Position numbers and translations under genes: made by a program
Assembly (NCBI GenBank): GCA_030063045.1
Contig: JAQSEB010000022.1
Location: 868,001-932,000, forward strand
Direction: 5' to 3'
DNA length: 64,000 nt
Source of the DNA: Pratylenchus scribneri
Lineage: Eukaryota > Nematoda > Chromadorea > Rhabditida > Pratylenchidae
Notes under the pieces: model-generated
The model's database searches: none
Told to the model about the DNA's origin: nothing
Seen by the model: only the letters and a program-made list of their open reading frames with translations
In this document: positions 1 to 10,000 of the stretch, one piece after another
Numbering within the stretch: position 1 is the first letter of the stretch
Layout of the letters: each line of letters starts with the position of its first letter

Positions 1-296
1 TCACTGCTGGCTATCGATATCGATAGATATAAGATTTTATTGGGATTAGTTAAGATTTAGTAGAAATGTGTTCAAAAAACATTTGAAAATTTATAGTTTT
101 TTCTTTTCTTTTTAATGGTCTTTAGGAATATAAGTCTGTTAATTCTGTACCAAACTAAATAAATCTTATATTTATAATAAATAGTCAGCAGTGAGCTCTT
201 TAATTTGATATCAAAATTATCAATATCGGCTTCGTTCTTAATAAGCTACAAGTGTCGGCGCTCGCCGCTCGGCGCCTAGTTGAACTGGTCCGCATA
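1..296. repeat. MITE-like inverted-repeat element, truncated by window edge
   Basis: An inverted repeat pairs CTGGCTATCGATATCGATAG near position 6 with the segment ending TAGTCAGCAGTGAGCTC near 198. An outer arm with AATATCGGCTTCGTTCTTAA and GTCGGCGCTCGC follows to about 293. The same arms flank the fuller copy at 27285-27632, so this is a second copy whose left end lies outside the window. It sits in an intron of the Ro60 gene. No coding capacity is seen. Confidence 0.6.
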
Positions 297-403
297 AAAT
301 TAAGTCAAAAACAATAAATAAACTCTCAAAAAAATTATGCTAAAACCCAAAAATAGGTCCCTATTAATTTAGTATTTTTCTTAAACCAGATCCTTCTAAT
401 TAC

Positions 404-3400
404 CGTTTTAGAATTGAGCAATTTTGTTGGGACATGTTCGCGGACGAGGCCAAATTGTCGGATCAATTCGGCACAACGGCTTTCGCCTTCACTTCCATCA
501 TTCAATTGGCTTGCTTCCTTCACTCGTCGAATGAATTCCAATGCCTCCGACGATTCTGCACATTTCAACATTGATTGGCTCAGGGAATAGTCGCAACGAG
601 ATTTTTTGATCAGTGGCTTAGAATCATCGGCCGTTGTTGTTGAGGAGTCAGCCTGTTCCGTTTTGGATTTCTTTTCATCAAATTCACCTGAAAATTTGTA
701 ATTAATTTGTTGATACTTTTTTGGATCTTTTTTTATGTTTATATGCTAAAATTCCATTCATCAAAATATTTCAAAGTAATATGATTTTTTTGTATTTGGT
801 GAGGTGATTTTTTTGTATTTGGTGAGGTGATTTTTTTGTATTTGGTGAGGTGATTTTTTTGTATTTAGTAAGAATTGAAATATGGCTTATTTGGGAATGT
901 TAAGCATGAATTTTAGCTTCATTTTAATGTAATTTATGCCAATTTTTGGTAAGCCCACTGCTAACATTTACCATTTTGTGGGAAAGATCACACATTTGGT
1001 AAATGTTGGCATTGACCTTTACCCAAAATGGTCAAATATGCAAGGAGAAATAAGGTCAAATTCATGTTTGGTTGACTAAAATTACCAAAGGAAAAATTAT
1101 CACAAATTTTTAATATTTTTAGTCCAAGCAAATTCCAAAATTTCTTTTCAATTTCTCTATTTTTCTGTTAAAAGATTAATCACCTGTGCATGCATAATGG
1201 AACATTTGGTCATAAACTAAGGTCAAATCGTCGTCATTTTCGTCATCTTTGCCCATTTCCTTCTTTCTCTTTTTGTCATTTATCCGGTGACTTTGACTGG
1301 CCATTGGATGGGACAGACGAAGCAAATCTCGATGAGACCATCCCTCACGGCTTGGATATTTGGTCAAATGCATGGCCAATTCTTTTGGAGATTTCTGTGT
1401 GAAAAATTTTTTTTATTTTTTCTTCCATTCTAAGAAAAAGCTATCGACTCTTTCCATCTTTTACTAGGAAATTTGATAATCCACAATTCAACAACTAGTG
1501 AAAAAATTGTGAATTATCTAATTTATTATGATTCGTTCAAAATAAAACAAAGGAATTTTTTGTTGAGAAGGAAAAAGTGAAGGGCCCCCCTCTTTAGGTC
1601 ATCTCATTAGTATTATAGGGTTTTAGGATCATTCGGGGTCACCTGACTGATGAGATGATATTCCTATCCCTCTGAATGACTCTATACTATATAATCCTGA
1701 CCCTAATTCCTGATGACCAAAGGGACGATGATCATGTTATCTGCAATAATAAAAACTCCTTTTGGTCAATTTTGTTTTTATGTTAATAACTAACTTTTCT
1801 CCAGTTAACCGAAAAGGCGGATACACACTTAACAAGTATCTTAAACGGTTTAAACCGATTTTGGTTCAAAATTAAGTTAGTACTGAAAATTGGTTAAACC
1901 TATGTCAAAATCATTATCAAAAATGATGCGTATCGATGATATCTATCGATCGATTGGTTATAATTATAATTTTTAAGGTCTAGGATAAACCTTTGAACTT
2001 TTACAACCTTTTCATCATTTCCAATATTCTTTTCTAAAAAATATTTCCCTTTTATCTAATAATTCAATCTATTATGTTGAACTTGGTTCATTAGTGACTT
2101 AAGCGTGATTTACCAAAAATGTGAATGAGAAATAGTCCCAACTATTCCATCTTTTTTTTTTACCATAAAATTTAATTTACCTGCAAATACCATTCGGCTA
2201 TGCATTTTCGCATTGCTCGACCCCATCCGCCTCCTTGGCCATGGTTCTTCGATGTGGAATTGGCAATTAATTCGCAATATTTGACGAATTGGAATAAATG
2301 TGTTGGAATGCGACACACCTATAAGAAAAGAAAATCAACACTTTTCAAATGTTTTTAAAACATTTAAAGTGATATTTATTTTTTATTGGAATAAATTCTG
2401 ACAACCAATTAAGTAACTAGACGTTTTTTGGCCATAATTCAAGCAATAAAGAAACAAATTTTAAGGGAGTTAAAGGTAATGGATAAGTCATTCAAAAACC
2501 CTAAATATCCACAAGAAATTGGCTTTTGTAAAATTATAAAAAGATTTCTAAGAAATTAGACTAAGAGCTTTTTTAAAGCTGAATCTAGTAAAATGTAAAA
2601 GCTAATTGTACAGAAAACTTTTGTTTTTCCATTAATATCGCTTCCAAATTGGCTATCAATCGAGGGAATGAATTCACCCCAAAATCAATAAGAAAATCCC
2701 CATATAAAAAATGTAAGTTGCTTATACATCGAAATTCGGTATTTTTGGATCTCTGACTGAGTGCAGATTTTTTTCCTCTCTAAAATCATCTTAAATTAAC
2801 CTCTAAATTGGTCTACCCTAAAATCATCTAAATTTTTTCAAATCTGTATCCAGTTAAACCGAAAAGTACCCGACGAAAAGTACCCGAAATTCTAGCCCTG
2901 GTTAAAAAGAGTGATTTTTTTCGCATGATTTTGGCTAGGGTAAGGGTTTTAATTTTGAGTCGTGGTTCCAATAATCATTACTACCTTGCCAACTGCCTTC
3001 ATCGCCGTTGTTTGCAATTCAATCATATATTGTTCGAATTTTGGGTCATCGCATTTCTCTTCCTCCTCTTTTTCTTCCTTATTTTGGCTAACTTCCATTT
3101 TAGCTTTGCCAACCGCAGTCGCATATGTTTTCTTTTCAGCCGGCTTATCTTCTTCCATTTTCTCTTCTATTGCTTCTTTAATTTTCTCCTTTTTAATTTC
3201 TTCTTTAATTTGTTTCGTTTTTTGATCTCCGGTTTTGTGGCTCAATAATTTTTTTCGATCCTTCACATTGTATCGTGCGCAAAGTGCCAAAGCGAAAAGC
3301 AGTGGGTCCTTGAAAAAAGGGAAAACTTATAAATTTGAAATTTCAAAATTTTTTCTTTATTTAATTTTTAAAAAGCAGGGCTTAATTTTTAATGATAAAC

Positions 3401-5122
3401 ATGAATGCTGGCCTCTACCCTCTATTTTGTCTGATGCAATTTTTGCGCCAATTTTAGTAAGCCCAATGCCAATGCCAACATTTAACATTGGGAATAAATA
3501 ACAACAGTTGGCAAATGTTGGCATTGTCCCCTTTACGAATTTATGGCCAAATATGCAGCCCCCATGGATCATCCGGTATGAGGTCAGTGTCTTTGGTACT
3601 TGTCGACTTTGTATCTACTTTTTGGGTCAACTGTGGAAAAATGAAGCCTCTTTGGGTCATCAGGATAAGGGTTAGGGTCATTACTCATTAGGGGTCATTC
3701 AGAGTTCAAATATAAGATATCATCTCAGGTAAACCCTAATGACCCTAACCCTATTCCTGACAATCCATAGAAGTGACCCTTTACTTTACCACTTCTGAAC
3801 AAAAAAAGCGGATGCAAGGCCGACAAGTACCGGATCTTTAGAGGATAGGTTATCATCAAACATATCCGTAACCCTAACCTTAATCCTAATTCCTAATCAT
3901 CCACAGGGCAGGGCAGGAGGCAGGACCTTATTTTTTAAATATGGCGACAGATAAAACGTAAGTACAAAAAATTATTTTCGGATTTAAATCTTGTTGATAC
4001 AAAACTTTAAATTCTTCCAAAAATATTCACAATTTCAAACCTGTTTTGGGGCTCTCCCAGCCAATGAGATGTCGATTATTTCGCGCAACACAATTCCACC
4101 TTTTCCTTCTCGAATGCATTCCATTATGGTGGCCGTGTTCTCGATGGTCAATTCTTTCTGATTGACATAATAGGTGCCACCGCTTGTGCCCAGAATGAGG
4201 AAACGACGAATTCGGGCCAAATCGTCCACTTTGAAAACAAAGCCGCCCGCATTGTTTTGAACCTAATATTTAAAAATTAACTATTTTCTATTACTCAGAA
4301 AGGAAAATTATTGAGTTTAACTGTGATTTATCAACTAAACATGTGTTTGGCCTCATTTTGTCATTTCATATTTGCCCATTTATAGGCCAATGCCAACATT
4401 TTCCAAATGTGTGACCTATCCCCTAATGGTAAATGTTGGCATTGGGCTTACCAAAAATTGGCATAAATTGCATTGGTCAAAATTGAGGCCAACATTCATG
4501 CTTAGAGCTTAGCATACCAAAATTGGTACTTTATGGTTTATCTATCTATGTGAAGATGGTTTCGAAATGAATGGCCCACGTTATGGATGATCAGAATTAG
4601 GGTTACTGATACGTGAGATGATAACCTATCCCCGAGTGAGTGACCATAATTCATATCTACCGGATTACTCTTGGTGGTTACCGATTACCGTTACCTTACA
4701 CCAGTGACCCAACAAAAATCTGCATAGAGATTACCCGCAGGTACCAAAATTATCCGAAATCCGAATGAATAAGTTTGGTATTTGGTTCAAGCAATACAAT
4801 TTAGTATTTTACTTATATCGAAATTTTGGTTTGGGCACAATTAAATTCAATAATTTTCCTTAAATAATAGATAAAATTAAACCTGATCATCCCGAATTTT
4901 GACCATTTGACGGGGAAGTTGTTCATCCTCCTCCTCTGCTTGTTGCTGATGTTGTTCTGTTCCAATAGCCAAGTTTGCCAATTGTTGCAGAATGGACAAT
5001 GACTCATTGATTGCCTGCATTCTGGCTTCCATTCTTGTTTGATGATTATCCCGTACGGGAGCTTCCATTCGGGTTTGATCTGCTAATATGCCGAATGGAT
5101 TCTTTCCATGTTTTCGGACCAT
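404..5122 (-). CDS. rop-1: Ro60/TROVE-domain RNA-binding protein, 5' six exons (3' part outside window)
   Basis: Ro60 binds misfolded small RNAs and Y RNAs in an RNA quality-control ring of HEAT-like repeats. Exons on the minus strand are 5122-4883, 4262-4041, 3308-2985, 2318-2181, 1394-1184 and 687-404; the phases close and give about 473 codons. The ATG at 5122 opens exon 1. TROVE signatures in order are FLILGTSGGTYYV, IENTATIMECIREGKGG, DPLLFALALCARY, KVCRIPTHLFQFVKY, GWGRAMRKCIAEWYLQ, TKYPSREGWSHRDLLRLSHP and FGLVREHVPTKLL, which match vertebrate Ro60 and nematode rop-1 closely. The C-terminal VWA-like domain is beyond position 1. Exon 3 carries a Lys/Glu-rich insertion of about 70 residues between the LCARY helix and KVCRIPTH that vertebrate Ro60 lacks. 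Introns carry many MITEs. The gene is head-to-head with the GTPBP1-like gene, 1.9 kb apart. Confidence 0.95.
781..865. repeat. 23-bp tandem repeat, about 3.5 copies
   Basis: The unit GATTTTTTTGTATTTGGTGAG(GT) repeats almost perfectly between 783 and 862, inside a Ro60 intron just upstream of a palindromic MITE. Confidence 0.85.
903..1075. repeat. Short palindromic MITE family R2 (7 copies in window)
   Basis: Each copy of about 160-190 bp is an imperfect palindrome. It has ends like CATGAATTT(T)AG and a core in which TAAGCCCAATGCCAACATTT faces AAATGTTGGCATTGxxCTTAC. Copies lie near 903-1075, 3395-3560, 4336-4506, 8955-9125, 11545-11703, 32159-32350 and 34127-34290. All are within introns of Ro60, GTPBP1-like and TTLL5; none is seen from 35 to 64 kb. 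No ORF is present, so they look like non-autonomous elements. Confidence 0.8.
1580..1735. repeat. Repeat family R3, copy 1
   Basis: R3 elements are semi-palindromic stretches rich in CCCTAACCCTAAT / ATTAGGGTTA around a GAGATGAT core, often with GTCATCCGGTATAGGG and an outer TTTTTTGGTCAACTG arm. Copies are near 1580-1735, 3565-3920, 4540-4770, 8210-8460, 10310-10535, 26410-26605, 30785-30903 continued at 32027-32145 (split by another element), and 47775-47990. No coding potential is seen. Confidence 0.65.
1790..2060. repeat. Diverged R5-type hairpin repeat
   Basis: Segments such as AAACGGTTTAAACCGATTTTGG and TATCGATCGATTGGTTATA match the GGTTTAA/ATCGATxGGTAT vocabulary of the R5 hairpins at 51229-51634 and 55468-55795. 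It lies in a Ro60 intron. Confidence 0.4.
3395..3920. repeat. R2 copy followed by R3 copy
   Basis: An R2 palindrome (about 3395-3560) abuts an R3 element (about 3565-3920) in the Ro60 intron between exons 2 and 3. Confidence 0.6.
4336..4770. repeat. R2 copy followed by R3 copy
   Basis: This is the same R2-then-R3 arrangement as at 3395-3920, in the first Ro60 intron (R2 4336-4506, R3 about 4540-4770). The recurring order suggests a preference for inserting near each other or a composite unit. Confidence 0.6.
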
Positions 5123-5589
5123 TTTTGTTGTTAAGCAGTAATTTTATAGGGTTGGAATGAAAATTTTATGAAATAAGCTTTGCTTAAATAGACCAAATTT
5201 TGGAATGGACACAAAGAAATTGATAAAAATATTGTGAAATTATTTCAAAAACAAACAAAGAGGACGACTGATGTTGGTCGAAATGGGGACAGGATTGAGA
5301 TTAGGAAATTAGTAATTAAAAATGGCAGCAGCTGCGGTGGGAATGATGCAATGAATGAAATATTTTGTTAAAAAGGAGAGAATCTGTTGTTGATTTCCCA
5401 ATTTTTTTTTTGTTAAATTCGTTCCATTTCCATTTTGGACTTGGACCTACCTATATTGGCCTATGGAGTGGAGAATGGAGACCTGTTTATGAGACTAGTT
5501 TTTATTTGTTTTCTTCTTTTAAAAAGAGATTTCAAAAGTTTTTAGCGTTTAAAATGATGAATTATAGGTCAAGGTTGGATGGATACCAC
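5123..5589. other. Divergent intergenic region, Ro60 side
   Basis: This is the left part of the 1.9-kb head-to-head interval. It holds the presumed Ro60 promoter (minus strand) with no recognisable motif beyond AT-rich tracts. No ORF with family similarity is seen. Confidence 0.4.
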
Positions 5590-6513
5590 TAGGGTTGGAG
5601 GCGGTCGGTCAACCGAACCGAAACCGAACCGAACCGAGGCGATTTTTGGCAAAAAAACCGAACCGAAAACCGAGGTCCGAAAACCGGGAAAACCGAAAAC
5701 CGAGGGTCCAAACCGACCGGTTTTTCGGTTTTTCTCTTTCAACTTAAAAAGCAATTTTCGATAAAAATTTACTTTGTGCAGCTATTTTTAGCTAAAATTT
5801 CCCCTATCGGGCCCATTTTTGACTAAAATTTTCCCCTATCGGGCCCATTTTTGACTAAAATTTTCCCCTATCGGGCCCATTTTTGACTAAAATTTTCCCC
5901 TATCGGGCCCATTTTTGACTAAAATTTTCCCCTATCGGGCCCATTTTTGACTAAAATTTTCCCCTATCGGGCCCATTTTTGACTAAAATTTTCCCCTATC
6001 GGGCCCATTTTTGACTAAAATTTTCCCTTAATCAGGACCATTTTTAACTAAAATTTTCCCTTAATCAGGACCATTTTTGACTAAAATTTTCCCTTAATCA
6101 GGACCATTTTTGCCTTAAAATTTTAACCTTCTACGAGTCGATTTTTGTTCGAATTTTCCCTTCCAGAGCCAATTTTGGTCTTGATTTTCCCTGGCGGGGC
6201 CATTTTGGCTTAAGTTTTCTCGCTACGAGACAATTTTTGGTTAAAAATTTCTCCAATATAGTAAGAATATTTAGAAATTGTTGAAAGAAAAAGTATTGGG
6301 AATCTTATTTATATTTTGTTCGATTTTTTTTCTTTATTATATGAAAAATTAAATTTTTAAAAATTTTATGACCATTTTTCAAAAAAACGAAAAACCGGAA
6401 AACCGAACCGAAAACCGAGCATTTTTTTCAAACCGAACCGAAAACCGAGGTTGGCAAACCGGGCCAACCGAAAACCGAAGACCCCGGTTTAAAACCGACT
6501 CTCTCCAACCCTA
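5590..6513. mobile_element. hAT-like non-autonomous element with internal minisatellite
   Basis: The element begins TAGGGTTGGAG and ends with the exact complement CTCCAACCCTA. It is bounded by a perfect 8-bp duplication, GATACCAC at 5582-5589 and 6514-6521, the size typical of hAT transposons. The subterminal arms are dense in AACCGAACCG/CGGTTTT and form long inverted repeats (5600-5735 against 6375-6500). The interior is a tandem array (see 5790-6120). No transposase is present, so it would depend on a transposase elsewhere. It fills most of the space between the two divergent genes. Confidence 0.85.
5790..6120. repeat. 32-bp tandem array inside the hAT-like element
   Basis: Seven near-identical copies of a 32-bp unit (ATTTTTGACTAAAATTTTCC plus CCTATCGGGCCC) are followed by about three copies of a variant with CCTTAATCAGGACC, then decayed units to about 6240. 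Confidence 0.9.
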
Positions 6514-6521
6514 GATACCAC

Positions 6522-7017
6522 CTACCTTACTTATGTTTATGGATGTAAATTTTGTTGGTGAAATGTGAATTACTAAATTTTAAAAAAAGGTTACCTATTT
6601 ATTTTTTATTCAAACCGGTCTAAATAAATTTTTACAACATTTAGCACAAAAATTCTTATTCAGGGAAAACTTATAAAGGTTCCACTTTCCCCGTTTTCTG
6701 CTGAACTCCGAAAATCATCCATCCAAGATCCAAGCCAAGCCCGAGCCCGGCCCTAGCCTAGCCCTTGATTCAAATTTCAAACAAAACTTTCTTTTTTTTT
6801 AATTTTATTCTTGTCAAGATTTTGGGTATTATTTTTGGATGTATGTAGAGGATTTTTTGTATTGTGCGAAAAAAAGGTGAAATTGCATCAGAAAATATTT
6901 CACAATTTTTGTTTTTGTACCTTTCCGCTCGTTTCCTTCATTTAATTAATTAAAATTAAGGTTATTTCATTTTTTTCTTGTACATTAGTTTAATAGTGCA
7001 TAGAAAACAACCCAAAA
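6522..7017 (+). other. Upstream region of the GTPBP1-like gene
   Basis: This is the 496 bp before the ATG at 7018. It is AT-rich, with CAAGCCCGAGCCCGGCCCTA-type short C-rich repeats near 6735-6765 and poly-pyrimidine runs before the start. No TATA box or trans-splice acceptor can be assigned with certainty. Confidence 0.35.
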
Positions 7018-10000
7018 ATGGCTGGTTCAAGCAAATTGGATTTCAGCAGCAATTCATCGGCAGCCGAAGAGAAATTACATGATAAAATGGCCAGCAAGAA
7101 TTATCAAACACCAACAACAACAAAAACCACAACATTATCAAGCAATATAATTGAACATTTACTTCCACCCGAGAATGATATGGGCAATATTGAATACAAG
7201 TCACAATTGGTAAATTAAATTAAATGTAAAATAATTAATCTCAGAAATATTTTTTAAAGATAAATCCATCTCTATCAAGGCTGCAACATTTGAGGTTATT
7301 TTTTAAATTTTAATAAGTTTGCGAGAGTTATACAAATTTATTAAACAAAAAATGAGTCAAAACAGTTGACAAATCAAGATTTTTTCCGGGAATTGAGCTT
7401 TTAGAGGTTTATGGGAGTGAAAAGGCGTCCAAGGTCAAATCATATTCAAATTTCAAATGAAACCTGCTAGCATTACTCACAAAAAATGTAAGCACCATTG
7501 ATTTTATCGATTCTTTTCGTGTGTATAAACTCTAAGGCGTAAGGTCTAACCTAAATCTAATCCTAAATGTCCTAAATAATTAAAGTTCTCTTTATGCGAA
7601 CTGGGTTTAATTTAATAGGTTGAAATAAGCCGTTCTAAGATAACTTAAAGTCAACCTAAGTTCAAGTTATTTTGTGATAAATCTGTAGTTGTTCAAAACC
7701 CTGTAGTATTTTAGCAAAACTTAACCTAAATTAAATAAAAAATTAGCAGTTTTCTTGGAAGTAATATTTTTCCAGGGTTTTTTTGAAGTGAATCGCATTT
7801 GATTATCAAAGTTCAAAGTCAAAAAAATCTCTTAAAAAATGCAAAAATAAATTAAAACCCAAGTGTCAGTACTTTTTAGCCATCCTCTCTGAACATTTTT
7901 TCGCGGGCTTCAAATTATTTAGACTAAAAAAATTCTGCATAACTCTCGCAAACCTAGAGATTTAATTTTAATTTTTTAATAATTTAATTCATCTATTTTA
8001 GCACCCAGATGAAATGGCGGTAAAAACATTCATCAAAGTATATTAAATTAAACATTTTTATTTGAGATTATGCGAAGGCGATGGTGAAGCAATTTATGAA
8101 ATTGGTGTAAATGATGATGGAACATTCACTGGTTTAACCGAAAAACAAATGGAAGATTCGCTTCAAACAATTCAGGTGAGTGGTCGAAGATAACTCGGAT
8201 CCAAGGTTTTTGGGACAAAACTTTGCGGATTATGGCTAAATTTAAATAATCGGTATTTGTGACTTATCTGGTGGCAGGTTGTTTTCGAATACATGATCCC
8301 CTTAAAAGGGGATTAGAGTTACGAATATGTGAGATGATGACCTATTCCTTCCTTAAAAACCGTAACCCTATACCGGAAACCCATAGGGCTTTCCTTCCCC
8401 AGTTGGCCTAAAAAAAATTTGGACCCGGATAAACCCTAAGTACCAAAAAATCATTTATCATTTTAAAGAATAGAAAATAATAATTAAATATTTGATTGAC
8501 CTATAAAACCTATTGATAAATTTTATAAAAATTACGTATAAAAAGGTCAAAATTTAATTTAAAAAAATTAATTTGGCCAATCAATATTTTATTTGGTTTG
8601 CCATTTTCTACTCTTCAAAATGATATATTTAAATTGAAAGTTAAAACTAAAAACCTTGAGATTATACGAAATGTGTCGACACTTTTATTTTGCTGATATT
8701 AAATAAATCATTAAAATTTAATGTTTAGAGTATGGCCTCATGTATAAATGCTGTTGTAACTATTCTAAACAAACGGGTTATTTACAATATTGGCTGCGGA
8801 ACAGAACCAAAATATTCAATTGAATTGCTCATTCGAAAGCTGCCAGATAGCAATTTGAAAGCCAATTTAAGGTTTTTTTTAAAGTCATATTAACAAATTT
8901 ATCTAGTTTATGTGGCAAAATTCTTTAAAGTAAAAATGTCATCTAAACACAAATATCAAATATGATCATATTTTGTCATTGCATATTTGGCCATTTTGGG
9001 GTAAGGGGACAATGCCAACATTTGCCAAAAGTATGACCTATCTCCCAATGGTAAATGTTGGCATTGGGCTTACCAAAAATTGGCATTAATTGCATTGGAC
9101 AAAATTTAGGCCAAAATTCATGCTTACTATTCCTAATAAGATTTCGGTTTAATTCTTAACTCCTTCTCGGTGCAGAGAAAAAGAAAATAGAAGTAGCGAG
9201 GTGAGCATAAGATAAAGCTGAGTCCTAGTCCTTATTAATTACCTCTGAAAATTTTTTTTTCGAATTTACTGAAATTTTGAAAATTTTTCTGATTTTAAAA
9301 AAATTTTTTGAATTTTTAAAAAAATTTTTCTGAATTTTTTAAAAAATTTTTCTGCCTTTTTTGAAATTTTTCTGATATTTTTTTGAAAATTTCTCATTTT
9401 GGCGCACTACAAATTTCCACTAAACATCTTAAATTTTAAATTTATTAGGATAGCCATAATTGGAAACGCTCAATCCGGGAAGTCAACACTTTGTGGAGTG
9501 CTCACCCAAGGCAAATTGGACAATGGAAATGGACAAGCACGCATTTCCATATTCAGGCATTTGCATGAATTCCGTTCCGGCAAGACATCGTCCATTTGCT
9601 TTGATTTGATCGGATTTACAAAAGATGGACAAGTAAGAAAGGGCCAAAGGGGATAGGGGAATGGATTGAAGGAATTTTGGTGGCCATAATTTTCGTACAT
9701 TGTGGCTAATTTTTAAATGAAAATGTCGAATTACATGAAATATTTGATAAGCCAAATTGATAAAAATTATAAATAAATCAAATTTAAAAGCTAATTTTCA
9801 ATTATATTTTTTGTATTGTTTTTCAATTTGGCGTTTAGCCAATCATTTTAGCAAACAATTCTTCATTTTTTACTCTTTAAAATGAACATTTTGTGATTTG
9901 CATTAGTACCAAATAAAATTTATGACCTATAAAAAATCCTTTGTAAGGCTAAAACCCATCTCTTGTGAATTTTAAATTTTATAGTTGCTCAATTACAAAG

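Noticed and set aside
5569..5764. Open frames on both strands with PNRTEP/RFGFGSV repeats
   Set aside because: They translate the AACCGAACCG arm of the hAT-like element and have no start, splice or family support.
8002..8064. Direct read-through HPDEMAVKTFIK as part of the GTPase
   Set aside because: It runs into a stop and lacks homology; entering the 18-nt exon in phase 2 gives the conserved TQMKWR instead.
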